A DNA stretch of 64,000 nt from Arthrobacter sp. UM1 (GTDB lineage Bacteria > Actinomycetota > Actinomycetes > Actinomycetales > Micrococcaceae): positions 1-64,000 of the forward strand of contig NZ_JACWAB010000004.1 in assembly GCF_020483305.1 (NCBI RefSeq), read 5' to 3'. The translations under genes and the position numbers were made by a program. Under the pieces are notes generated by a model. That model made no database searches. It saw only the letters and a program-made list of their open reading frames with translations, and was not told the DNA's origin. Shown here in pieces: positions 33,213 through 41,050 of this stretch. Positions within the stretch are counted from its first letter, which is position 1; every line of letters begins with the position of its first letter.

Positions 33213-33692
33213 TTTTAGAAGCAAGGGGAACCCTGCAACGTCAGACTCATCCGTCGCTTCGTCTGGTGCCGTTGCGAAGACGCCCCCGTTGACGCGCGCC
33301 GTTTCTTCTCCTTCTCCCCACCGGACTGTTAGGTCTTCCTGCCCGCCAGCGTGCTGTCGGCGGCGTTGACTGATGCGCTGGATCACCTCGCAGATGTAGG
33401 GGTGCTCAACGGGGATTGATTCTTCCGGGGGTCCCCTCACAGCTCTCGGCGGGCCATCTCAATGGCGTCGCCCTTCTGTGACGCCCGCGCGTCCGTCTCC
33501 GCATCTGTCCTCAAGGCCGAACTTGCAGCGGCAGCGCCATTGCCGGTCGGACTTCAAGAGAATGTCATTGACACGGACACGGGGGCCTCCTCAGAAGGTG
33601 CGCGAGTGCACGGCGCGCTCACTTCGGATTCTAGGCACCGGATTGGTGCCTCTGCCCCGGCTCGCACGCCCCGCAGCCAGGCCCCACGATGT
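33213..33692. other. 480-bp gene-free region, reduced GC
   Basis: No convincing gene. A minus-strand frame (stop inside the antitoxin gene, opening near 33440) gives a peptide with VEHPYICEVIQRISQRRRQH that might be the remnant of a lost gene, but it has no family match I recognise and overlaps the TA promoter. Codon-position GC bias is weak. It is probably the left-over border of the horizontally acquired TA segment. Confidence 0.4.
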
Positions 33693-34706
33693 CTACGCGT
33701 GCGAGTGCGGCTCGACGCTCGCGTGCCCGGGCGGCTCCAGCTGGAAGGTCGAGTGCTCCACGGCGATCTCGAAGTGCTCGGCCACGCACCGCTGGAGCTC
33801 GAGCAGCATGCTGGCGCTGTGGCCGTCCCGGAAGCACGAGTCCTCCACCACCACATGCGCAGTGAGCACGGTCAGGCCGGTGTTGATGCGGGAGGCGTGG
33901 AGGTCGTGCACCGCAAGGACGTGCCCGCGGGAGAGGATGTGCTCCCGCACCGCGTCCAGATCCAGCCCCGGCGGGGCGGCCTCGAGGAGCACGTCCCCGG
34001 CCTCCCGCAGAATCGCGATGGCCCGCGGCAGAATGAGCGCCGCGATGAGCATGCCCGCGATCGCGTCCGCTTGGGCCCATCCCGTGGCCATGACGACGAC
34101 GGCGCCGGCGATGACCGCCGCAGAGCCGAGGGCGTCCGCCATGACCTCCGCGAAAGCGGCCCGCATGTTGAGGGAGGCGCCCCGGCCGCCGGAGAGCACC
34201 GCCATGGAGACGAGGTTTCCCACGAGGCCGATCACGCCGAACACGAGCAGGCCCAGAGGAGGGACCTCCGCAGGGCTGCCGAGGCGCTGGAGGCCTTCGA
34301 TGAGCGCATAGACGGCCACGCCGACGAGCACGGTGGCCTGGGCTCCGGCGGCGAGGACCTCGGCACGCTGGAACCCCCAGGTGCGCCGCCCCTGCGCGGG
34401 CCGGGCGGCAACAGTGGCCGCGACGAGCGCGAGCAGGAGCCCACCGGCGTCCGTCAGCATGTGGCCCGCGTCCACGAGCAGCGCGAGCGATCCGGTCAGC
34501 CACGCTCCGACCACCTCTGCGGCCAGGATGGCCAGGGTGATCCCGAAGGCCACGGCGAGGCGTCCGCGAGAGGCTCCCGCACCGTGCTGGTGGGGTGCGC
34601 CTTGCTGGTGAGCTGCGCCAGGCTGATGGGCTGCCCCGTGAGCGTGGCCTACCCCGTGCTGGTGCCCGGCCCTGTGGGTGTGGCCCTTGTGTTCCGTGGT
34701 GCCCAT
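33693..34706 (-). CDS. Cation diffusion facilitator (CDF) metal exporter
   Basis: A 337-aa ZitB/CzcD-like antiporter exporting Zn2+ (or Co2+/Cd2+) for H+. A His-rich N-terminus (about eleven His in the first 45 residues) precedes six membrane helices. The transport-site residues appear in helix 2 as LVDAGHMLTDAGG (HxxxD) and helix 5 as VMADALGSAAVIAG (second aspartate pair). The C-terminal cytoplasmic domain (~245-337) has VLAVHDLHASRINTGLTVLTAHVVVED. It complements the Zur-type uptake locus at 8.2-14 kb. It is separated by 15 bp from pabC and is probably co-transcribed. Confidence 0.93.
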   Translation of the reverse strand: MGTTEHKGHTHRAGHQHGVGHAHGAAHQPGAAHQQGAPHQHGAGASRGRLAVAFGITLAILAAEVVGAWLTGSLALLVDAGHMLTDAGGLLLALVAATVAARPAQGRRTWGFQRAEVLAAGAQATVLVGVAVYALIEGLQRLGSPAEVPPLGLLVFGVIGLVGNLVSMAVLSGGRGASLNMRAAFAEVMADALGSAAVIAGAVVVMATGWAQADAIAGMLIAALILPRAIAILREAGDVLLEAAPPGLDLDAVREHILSRGHVLAVHDLHASRINTGLTVLTAHVVVEDSCFRDGHSASMLLELQRCVAEHFEIAVEHSTFQLEPPGHASVEPHSHA

Positions 34707-34721
34707 GAACGGAGCCGCCGC

Positions 34722-35660
34722 CTAGCTGATGCGCTCGGCGAAATCCCAGAGCTCGTCGGTCAGCCGCGCCGCGAGCTCCGGATCCTGCCCGATGGCCGTG
34801 CCGTCCACGGTCTCCACCTGCGCCACAAGGCGCACGGAGGACGCCAGCCAGACGGCGTCTGCTGTGAAGAGGGCGTCCGATTCAAGCGGCCCATAGCCGA
34901 GCTTCCATCCAGCCTGCTCCGCCAGCTCGAAGATGGCCGACTGCGTGGTGCCCGGAAGGATGCCCGTCTTCCGCTCCGGCGTGTAGAGCGTCTTGGTCCC
35001 GTCCTCGGCCACCCTGGCGAGCAGGACGGTGGACGTGGGCCCCTCCAGGAGGCGGCCGTCGCTCGTGGTGAAGATGACGTCATCCGCACCGTTCTTCTTG
35101 GCATGGCGCAGGGCAGCCATGTTGACCGCATAGGACAGAGTCTTGGCCCCGAGCAGCAGCCACGGCGCACGGGCGGCGGCGCCCGAGTCATAGCCGCGGT
35201 CCAGCAGAAGCACCTTGATGGGCTTGGCGTCCGCCTTGGAGGGCAGGCTCGAGGGGGTGACCTGGACCCAGCATGTGGGCTGCAGCCCGGCCTTGGCGTT
35301 CTCGGCCGGCGCATGGACCGCCTCGTTCCCGCGCGTGGCCACGAGGCGCACTGCCAGGCGGCTCCTCTCCTGCGCGCCGAAGGTCTCGCCGTGCTCCGCA
35401 ATCGCATGGTCCACGGCTTCAGCCCAGGCCTCACGGCCCGGGATCTCGAGGTCCATGGCCTCCGCGCTCGTGGCCAGGCGGCTGAGGTGGGCGGACAGCT
35501 TCCGCGGCTGGCCGTCCACGGCGAGCAGAGTCTCGAAGATGCCGTCTCCACGGGCCGGTCCGAGGTCCGTCACGAAGAGCTGGGGCGCGCCGGCGTCCAC
35601 CACGCGGCCACGCGGGAATTCGGGATCCAGGAACACGAGAGTCACGTCTGCGGAGGCCAT
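34722..35660 (-). CDS. pabC: Aminotransferase class IV, probable aminodeoxychorismate lyase PabC
   Basis: A 312-aa PLP fold-type IV enzyme. The PLP lysine lies in the segment LLGAKTLSYAVNMAALRHAKKNGADDVIF (Lys ~180). GPTSTVLLARV and GILPGTTQSAIFELAEQ are the phosphate-binding turns. The N-terminal GDGIFETLLAVDG is typical for PabC/DAAT. It converts 4-amino-4-deoxychorismate to p-aminobenzoate plus pyruvate in folate synthesis; a D-amino-acid or branched-chain aminotransferase is an alternative. A PabB-type gene 2 kb away supports PabC. It is leaderless: TAGGCT ends six bases before the ATG. Confidence 0.82.
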   Translation of the reverse strand: MASADVTLVFLDPEFPRGRVVDAGAPQLFVTDLGPARGDGIFETLLAVDGQPRKLSAHLSRLATSAEAMDLEIPGREAWAEAVDHAIAEHGETFGAQERSRLAVRLVATRGNEAVHAPAENAKAGLQPTCWVQVTPSSLPSKADAKPIKVLLLDRGYDSGAAARAPWLLLGAKTLSYAVNMAALRHAKKNGADDVIFTTSDGRLLEGPTSTVLLARVAEDGTKTLYTPERKTGILPGTTQSAIFELAEQAGWKLGYGPLESDALFTADAVWLASSVRLVAQVETVDGTAIGQDPELAARLTDELWDFAERIS

Positions 35661-35666
35661 GCGACC

Positions 35667-35672
35667 AGCCTA
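35667..35672 (-). promoter_or_regulatory. -10 box TAGGCT of pabC (leaderless)
   Basis: Minus-strand TAGGCT followed by six bases and the ATG at 35660. Confidence 0.5.
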
Positions 35673-35795
35673 CTCCGGCGAAGCCCAGGCCCTCAGGCGG
35701 CAGCCGGGCCACTGTGGATAACTCCGCCGCCCGCTTGGATAAGGGGCTTACGATGGACAGGAGCCGCGCGTGCGGCATGTGAGAGGAGTCGCCGG

Positions 35796-37274
35796 ATGCA
35801 GTGGTTCGTGCCTTTGTTCGACGGTCTTCCGGACTGGGTCCGGATCACCCTGATCGTCATCGACTACGCGATCAGGATCATCGCCGTCGGCATCATCCCC
35901 GGACGCCGCAAGCCGGCCTCCGCCATGGCATGGCTGCTCGCGATCTTCTTCATCCCGGTCCTCGGACTGGCTCTCTTCCTCCTCATCGGCACCAACCGCC
36001 TCAATGAGAAGCGGATGAAGGAGCAGAAGGAGATCACCAAGTTCATCATGGACCGCTCCCAGGGCTTCGACCTGCACTGGACGCAGTTCGACTACCCCGA
36101 GTGGGTCAAGACCACCGCGGAGCTCAACCGGAACCTCTCCGGCTTCCCCATCGCGGACGGCAACAAGGTGGACCTCCTGCCGGACTACATCGAGGCCATC
36201 CAGGCCATGGCGGACGAGGTGGACAAGGCCCAGGAGTCCGTGAACGTGGAGTTCTACATCATCTCGGTGGACCCCACCACGCAGCCCTTCTTCGACGCGC
36301 TCGTGCGCGCCCATGACCGGGGCGTCAAGGTCCGCGTGCTCTACGACCACATCGGCTCGGGCCGCGTGACCGGCTACATGAAGACCAAGAAGTTCCTCGT
36401 CCAGAGCGGGATCGACTTCCGCCGCATGCTTCCCATCAACCCGTTCCGCAACGAGTGGCGGCGGCCTGACCTGCGCAACCACCGCAAGATCCTCGTCATC
36501 GACCAGCGGGTGGCGTTCTCCGGCAGTCTCAACATGGTCGAGCGCGAGTACCGGAAGAAGGCGAACCACAAGATCGGCCGCAAGTGGGTGGAGCTGTTCG
36601 CCCGCTTCGAGGGCCCCAACGTCCCCGAGCTCATGATGGTCTTCGCCACGGACTGGTACTCGGAGACCGGCGAGTCCCTGGCCGAGAACGTCACGCTGAG
36701 CAGCGAGATGGACACCCCGGGCGACGTCACCTGCCAGGTCATCCCCTCGGGCCCCGGCTACGCGAACGAGAACAACCTCAAGTTCTTCAACTCGCTCCTC
36801 TACAACGCGACGGAGCGGGTCACGCTCGTCAGCCCCTATTTCGTGCCGGACGACTCGCTCCTCAGCGCGCTGACCACGGCGGCGCAGCGAGGCGTGGACG
36901 TGGAGCTCTTCGTCTCGGAGAAGGGCGACCAGTTCATGGTGGACCACGCCCAGCGCTCCTACTACGAGGCCATCCTCGAGGCCGGCGTCCGCATCAACCT
37001 CTACCCCGCGCCGTACGTCCTCCACGCCAAGCACATCACCGTGGACGACGACGTCGCGGTCCTCGGCTCCTCGAACATGGACCAGCGCTCCTTCACCCTC
37101 AACAACGAGTGCATCGTGTTCATGATGGGCGGGGACATCGTCCAGCGCGTCCGCGAGGTCCAGGACAGCTACCGAGACATCTCGAAGCCTTTGGACCTCG
37201 AGGAGTGGAAGCAGCGCCCGCGGCTCGGACGCTACTGGGACAACGTCTGCCGCCTCGCGTCCGGTCTGGCCTGA
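35796..37274 (+). CDS. cls: Cardiolipin synthase (phospholipase D family)
   Basis: A 492-aa membrane enzyme making cardiolipin. Two N-terminal helices (~15-35 and ~45-65, the PLDc_N domain) are followed by two phospholipase D motifs: NHRKILVID (~229-237) and LHAKHITVDD (~409-418), each with the H-x-K-x4-D active site and the GSxN partner (SGSLNM, GSSNMD). The phrase VNVEFYIIS in the first half is typical of Cls. The ATG at 35796 has GAGAGGAG nine bases upstream; the frame stays open for 2.3 kb upstream, but that is GC-driven shadow of the minus-strand genes. It is monocistronic. Confidence 0.94.
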   Translation: MQWFVPLFDGLPDWVRITLIVIDYAIRIIAVGIIPGRRKPASAMAWLLAIFFIPVLGLALFLLIGTNRLNEKRMKEQKEITKFIMDRSQGFDLHWTQFDYPEWVKTTAELNRNLSGFPIADGNKVDLLPDYIEAIQAMADEVDKAQESVNVEFYIISVDPTTQPFFDALVRAHDRGVKVRVLYDHIGSGRVTGYMKTKKFLVQSGIDFRRMLPINPFRNEWRRPDLRNHRKILVIDQRVAFSGSLNMVEREYRKKANHKIGRKWVELFARFEGPNVPELMMVFATDWYSETGESLAENVTLSSEMDTPGDVTCQVIPSGPGYANENNLKFFNSLLYNATERVTLVSPYFVPDDSLLSALTTAAQRGVDVELFVSEKGDQFMVDHAQRSYYEAILEAGVRINLYPAPYVLHAKHITVDDDVAVLGSSNMDQRSFTLNNECIVFMMGGDIVQRVREVQDSYRDISKPLDLEEWKQRPRLGRYWDNVCRLASGLA

Positions 37275-37294
37275 CCGGCTCAGGCCTGACTGAC

Positions 37295-37313
37295 TCGGGC
37301 CGCGCGGGCCCGA
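37295..37313 (+). terminator. Hairpin after cls
   Basis: TCGGGCC (37295-37301) pairs with GGCCCGA (37307-37313), loop GCGCG; 20 bp after the stop. No T-run. Confidence 0.5.
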
Positions 37314-37350
37314 ACCCCTCAGCCCCAATGCCCGTCAGACCCCGTGCCCG

Positions 37351-38139
37351 TCAGGCCCAGACGATGTCGAGCAGGCCCGTCAGGCTCGCCGCCGTCCACA
37401 CAGCCGCCGAGAACACGGCGCAGAAGCCGAGCGCGGCCCAGTCTCGGCCCGCGAGCCGAGAAGGCCGGGCCCACGTCCGTGCGGACGCGGAGAACCCGCG
37501 GGCGTCCATCGTCGTCGCCATGCGGGAGCCGCGGCGGACCACCTGGACGAGCAGCGCGAATGTCAGCCCCGCGTTCGCCCTGAGCCGGGCCCACGGGCTG
37601 CCGAAGGAGCCCACCCCTCGGGCCCGGCGGGCCAGGCGCAGGGTCTGCATGTCCTCGATCATGAGGCCGACGACGCGCATCGCCGCCACCGCGCCCAGCA
37701 CAAACCGCTGGGGCATCCGAAGGATCTGCGCGAGGCCGTCGCCCAGCTCGGAGGAGTCCGTCGTCGCCATGACGATCACCGCGGGGAGCGCCAGCGCGAA
37801 CGAGCGCAGCAGCATGGAGACCGCCGTGCCGAGTGAGCCCTCCGAGACGGTCAGCCACCCGGCGTCGAGCAGCAGCCGCCCGGAGTCGTGGGAGCCCACG
37901 GCCACCGCCCACGTGGCCCCCAGCGCTCCCACGAGCACGGGCCAGGCGCGGACGGCGAGCGCGGCCAGGCTGACCCGGGCCAGCGGCGCGAGGACGAGCA
38001 CCGTGAGCGCGAGCACCGCCCCGCTCGTGAGGCGGTCGATGCTGAGGGTGGGCGGCAGGGCGAGCAGGATGAGCCCGAGCACGCGTGTCACGGGGTTGAG
38101 GCGCTCGATCGGCGCGAGGCGGCCGGCGACGGCGCTCAC
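37351..38139 (-). CDS. ECF transporter transmembrane component EcfT
   Basis: A 262-aa membrane protein coupling the ATPase to the S component. It has five to six hydrophobic segments, and the cytoplasmic coupling helices carry the family signature motifs with conserved Ala-Arg-Gly (LARRARGVGSFG and TMDARGFSA). Start at GTG 38139 with GGAGG nine bases upstream and a GTGA overlap with the ATPase stop; the longer frame upstream is a shadow. It is the last gene of the riboswitch-controlled operon. Confidence 0.9.
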   Translation of the reverse strand: MSAVAGRLAPIERLNPVTRVLGLILLALPPTLSIDRLTSGAVLALTVLVLAPLARVSLAALAVRAWPVLVGALGATWAVAVGSHDSGRLLLDAGWLTVSEGSLGTAVSMLLRSFALALPAVIVMATTDSSELGDGLAQILRMPQRFVLGAVAAMRVVGLMIEDMQTLRLARRARGVGSFGSPWARLRANAGLTFALLVQVVRRGSRMATTMDARGFSASARTWARPSRLAGRDWAALGFCAVFSAAVWTAASLTGLLDIVWA

Positions 38140-39710
38140 GGCTGCACCTCCATCCGCACGATCCGGGCGTTGACGGCCTCGGCGAACTCCTCGTCGTGGG
38201 TCACGGCGACCACGGCCCGGCCGTCCAGAAGCAGCTCGTTGACGAGGCTCGCGAGCTCGCCCCACGTGAGGGCGTCCTGGCCGAAGGTCGGCTCGTCGAT
38301 GACGAGCACGTCCGGGGCCGCCGCGAGCGCAGAGGCCACGGAGAGGCGGCGCTTCTGGCCGCCGGAGAGGGTGAACGGCTGCTGGTCCGCGCGGTCGGCG
38401 AGCCCGAGAGAGGCGAGGAGCGCGTCCGTTCGCCGGCCTACCTCGTCCTCGTCAAGGCCCGCGAGCCGGGGCCCATGCTCGAGCTCCTCGCGGACGCTCG
38501 AGGTGACGAACTGGTGCTCGGGGTTCTGGAAGACGGTGCCGATGCGCCGGATGAGCTGAGGGGCCCGCCACGCGTGGGGACTGAGCTCCCGGAGGCCTGC
38601 CGCGAGCTCAGGTCCTGCGGTCACCTCCCCCTCCAGGGGGTCCAGGAGCCCGGCGAGCGTGAGGGCGAGCGTCGTCTTGCCCGCGCCGTTCGGCCCCATG
38701 ACGGCCAGCGCCTCGCCGGGCCGCACCTCGAGGTCCACGCCGCTCTGCACGGCGCGCCGCGGTGCACGGTCCGTCCTCCGCAGCGTCCACCGCCGCTTGG
38801 GGTCCCGCGTCACCGCGAGGCCGCGCGCTTCGAGCAAGGGCGCGGCCGCACGAGGGCCGGATGGCTCGGCCGGGGACGATTCCGGCGGCCCGACCCGGAC
38901 CCGCGGCGTCTCCCCCGGAAGCCACACTCCGGCCTCGCGCAGCCGCGGACGCAGCGGCGACTCCTCTGCGAGGACCTCCTCCACGGGCCCGTCCGCGAGC
39001 ACGCCGCCGCCGGGCGCCAGGACCACGCAACGCTCGCACACGGCCGCCCACGCCTCGAGCCGGTGCTCGACGACGACGAGGCCCGCCCCCGTCCGCCGGC
39101 ACGACTCGTCCACGGCGGCCACGACTTCGGCGGCGCCCGCCGGGTCGAGGTTCGCCGTCGGCTCGTCGAGGAGGATGAGGCCCGGCTCCATCGCGAGCAG
39201 GCCGGCGAGGCCCACGCGCTGCTTCTGTCCCCCGGACAGCTGTCCCGTGGGGCGCTCGGGGCTGAGCCTGCCGAGCCCCACCGCGTCGAGAGCCGCCGTC
39301 ACGCGGCGCGCGATCTCCTCCCGCGGCACGGCGAGGTTCTCCGGGCCGAACGCCACGTCCCGCCCCACCGTGGCCATGATGACCTGCGCCTCCGGATCCT
39401 GCTGCATGAGGCCGGCGCGGCCCTTCGCCTCGGCGGGATGCAGGCCGTCCAGGCGGACGCTGCCGGACTCGTGGACGCCGTCGTCGGCCTCCGGGGAGGT
39501 GAGCACCCCCGCGAGCGAGGCGAGCAGCGTGGACTTCCCCGATCCCGAGGGGCCGAGGAGCAGCACGCGCTCCCCCGGCTCGATCCGCAGGGTGACTGGG
39601 CCGAGCGAGGGCGCCGCCGCGCCCTCGTGGAGTACGGCGTAGTCCTCGAGCTCGACGGCGGCCGCGGGGACCGCCGCGCCCGGGCCGGAGTCCGCGCGTC
39701 CGCTAGGCAA
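38136..39710 (-). CDS. ECF transporter ATPase, two ABC domains fused (EcfA-EcfA')
   Basis: A 524-aa energy-coupling ATPase with both nucleotide-binding domains on one chain. First: Walker A GPSGSGKS (53-60), Q-loop LMQQDPEAQ, signature LSGGQKQR, Walker B LILLDEPTANLD. Second: Walker A GPNGAGKT (~346), FQNPEHQF, signature LSGGQKRR, Walker B VLVIDEPTFGQD and the switch VTHDEEF. The FQNPxxQ and QQDPEAQ motifs are characteristic of ECF ATPases. The only possible start near the N-terminus is the TTG at 39710, which overlaps the EcfS stop by 8 bp, indicating translational coupling. Confidence 0.92.
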   Translation of the reverse strand: MPSGRADSGPGAAVPAAAVELEDYAVLHEGAAAPSLGPVTLRIEPGERVLLLGPSGSGKSTLLASLAGVLTSPEADDGVHESGSVRLDGLHPAEAKGRAGLMQQDPEAQVIMATVGRDVAFGPENLAVPREEIARRVTAALDAVGLGRLSPERPTGQLSGGQKQRVGLAGLLAMEPGLILLDEPTANLDPAGAAEVVAAVDESCRRTGAGLVVVEHRLEAWAAVCERCVVLAPGGGVLADGPVEEVLAEESPLRPRLREAGVWLPGETPRVRVGPPESSPAEPSGPRAAAPLLEARGLAVTRDPKRRWTLRRTDRAPRRAVQSGVDLEVRPGEALAVMGPNGAGKTTLALTLAGLLDPLEGEVTAGPELAAGLRELSPHAWRAPQLIRRIGTVFQNPEHQFVTSSVREELEHGPRLAGLDEDEVGRRTDALLASLGLADRADQQPFTLSGGQKRRLSVASALAAAPDVLVIDEPTFGQDALTWGELASLVNELLLDGRAVVAVTHDEEFAEAVNARIVRMEVQP

Positions 39711-40395
39711 CGGGCTCGCGGTGGGCGTTCCGGGAGGAGAGGCCGGAGAGGGCGCCCGTGGCGGCGACGGCGCGCGTGAGCAGCCACGAGACGAGGCCGG
39801 CCAGCAGCGCGCCGGAGACCGCGCCGCAGAGGACGTAGACGAGCTTCCAGCCGATGACCCACTCGGCGTAGGAGCCGGAGATGAACGCGTCGTTCACCGT
39901 GCCGAAGACGCCCGAGAGGGCCCCCGAGATGATCGCGACGGACACCCCGAAACGGCGGTACCCGAAGAGGGCGATCCCGATCTCGGCCCCGATGCCCTGC
40001 AGGATGCCCGAGATGAGGACGGCGATGCCCCAGACCGAGCCGACCAGCGCCTCGCCGACGGCCGCGAGCACCTCGCAGAAGATCGCGGCACCCGGGCGGC
40101 GGACGATGAGCGCCCCGAGGACGCCCGGGATGAGCCACGCCCCGATGACGAGGCCGCCCGCCGGCGGGTAGGCGGCGAAGCCGGCGCTGATGACGCCGTA
40201 GAGCGCGTTCCACGCCCAGAAGAGCACGCCGCCGAACACGGCCACGAGGGCCGCGATGACGATGTCCACGGTCCGCCAGGCCATGCGCCGGCGCGGGCGC
40301 TCCGGGGCGCGACCGGCTTCCCGGCGCTCCTGCGGACCTTCTGCGCCCGGGCGGTCCTCGCGGACGGAGGTGTCGGTGGTGTGAGCAGTGTTCAC
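39703..40395 (-). CDS. ECF transporter S component, YkoE family (thiamine/HMP)
   Basis: A 230-aa substrate-binding membrane protein. After a ~40-residue charged tail come RTVDIVIAALVAVFGGVLFWAWN and five or six helices with GIGAEIGIALFGYRRF and ISGSYAEWVIGWKLVYVLCG, as in YkoE. YkoE systems import thiamine or its hydroxymethylpyrimidine precursor, and the TPP riboswitch just upstream agrees. Start taken at GTG 40395 (GGAAGG seven bases upstream); ATG 40416 would add seven residues but has no ribosome-binding site and follows directly on a hairpin. The GTG site is thus the point controlled by the riboswitch. Confidence 0.9.
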   Translation of the reverse strand: MNTAHTTDTSVREDRPGAEGPQERREAGRAPERPRRRMAWRTVDIVIAALVAVFGGVLFWAWNALYGVISAGFAAYPPAGGLVIGAWLIPGVLGALIVRRPGAAIFCEVLAAVGEALVGSVWGIAVLISGILQGIGAEIGIALFGYRRFGVSVAIISGALSGVFGTVNDAFISGSYAEWVIGWKLVYVLCGAVSGALLAGLVSWLLTRAVAATGALSGLSSRNAHREPVA

Positions 40396-40424
40396 GGTGG
40401 GTCCTTCCACGGTCATGGAAGGGG

Positions 40425-40440
40425 GCCGGCCTCAGCCGGC
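40425..40440 (-). promoter_or_regulatory. Hairpin between TPP aptamer and ecfS start
   Basis: GCCGGC-TGAG-GCCGGC on the minus strand followed by CCCCCTTCC. Its place directly after the aptamer suggests it is the expression platform (terminator-like or sequestering stem). Confidence 0.5.
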
Positions 40441-40449
40441 GAGAAACTC

Positions 40450-40547
40450 GACTCCCTGCCGCCGGTCCTAACCGGATCAGGTTCGAGGGTCTGCTTTCGC
40501 ACTCTCAGCGCCCTGTTCTCAGGCCTTGCGGCCGGCGCTCCCCTGTC
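40450..40547 (-). promoter_or_regulatory. TPP riboswitch (THI element)
   Basis: The minus-strand transcript has the aptamer in order: GACAGGGGAGCGCC at the 5' end, a GGCCGCAAGGCC hairpin, GCGCTGAGAGTG (the conserved TGAGA), GACCCTCGAACCTGATCC, GGTTAGGACCGGCGGCAGGG and GTC closing the first stem. These conserved cores are diagnostic for the TPP aptamer. With TPP bound it represses the downstream ykoE-type ECF operon. Confidence 0.95.
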
Positions 40548-40696
40548 GTTGTCTTGCCGTGCCCCGCACTCGCGGCGCACAGCTGAACAGCCTACCGCAG
40601 ACCGGCCCATCGGCCCCAGAGTCCCCGCTATGCTGGCCGTAGAGCAATCGGGCCCGTCCGAGGGCGCGATCATCCCCAACACCGCAAGGAGTCAGC

Positions 40697-40960
40697 GTGG
40701 AAACGATCATCAAGCTCATCGGCACCGGCGCCAGCATCGGCGCCGGCTTCGCCAGCACGAAGCTCGTCAACGTCATCTGGGAGAAGACCACGGGCAACCG
40801 TGCGCCGAAGAAGGGCCAGGACGCGGAGCAGTCCTTCGTGCAGGCCGTCACCTTCGCCGTCGTGTCCGCGGCGGTCACCGCCGTCTTCACGCAGCTCGTG
40901 CGCCGCGGCGAGGCCAAGGCCATCCGCACCTTCAACAAGTCCCAGAAGGAAGTCTCCTAA
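40697..40960 (+). CDS. DUF4235 domain-containing small membrane protein
   Basis: An 87-aa protein with the DUF4235 pattern: a first hydrophobic segment (IIKLIGTGASIGAGFAST) followed by LVNVIWEKTTGNRAPKK, a second segment (VQAVTFAVVSAAVTAVFTQLVRRG) and a basic tail. The GTG start has an excellent AAGGAG six bases upstream. Widespread and short in actinobacteria; function unknown. Followed by a strong terminator. Confidence 0.88.
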   Translation: METIIKLIGTGASIGAGFASTKLVNVIWEKTTGNRAPKKGQDAEQSFVQAVTFAVVSAAVTAVFTQLVRRGEAKAIRTFNKSQKEVS

Positions 40961-40977
40961 GACTCTCCCCTCGCGCT

Positions 40978-41010
40978 GCGGCCGCCGTCCTCGTCGGGGA
41001 CGGCGGCCGC
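40978..41010 (+). terminator. Terminator after DUF4235 gene
   Basis: 13-bp perfect stem (40978-40990 with 40998-41010), 7-nt loop, followed by TCGCGTCT. Confidence 0.75.
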
Positions 41011-41018
41011 TCGCGTCT

Positions 41019-41043
41019 GAGGCGGAATCCGCCTCGTTATACT
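41019..41043 (+). promoter_or_regulatory. trkH promoter with palindrome
   Basis: The -10 box TATACT (41038-41043) lies seven bases before the ATG (leaderless). Directly upstream the perfect palindrome GAGGCGG-AAT-CCGCCTC (41019-41035) fills the -35 to -10 spacer, a position suited to a repressor; a plain terminator hairpin is the alternative. Confidence 0.5.
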
Positions 41044-41050
41044 CGGAGCC

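Noticed and set aside
33156-33440. Minus-strand ORF of 94 codons in the TA border
   Set aside because: Overlaps the antitoxin start and promoter, lacks a ribosome-binding site and any recognisable family; at most a remnant.
33462-35795. Extension of cls to 33462 (1270-codon frame)
   Set aside because: The upstream 778 codons are antisense to the CDF and pabC genes; the ribosome-binding site and the membrane start of Cls are at 35796.
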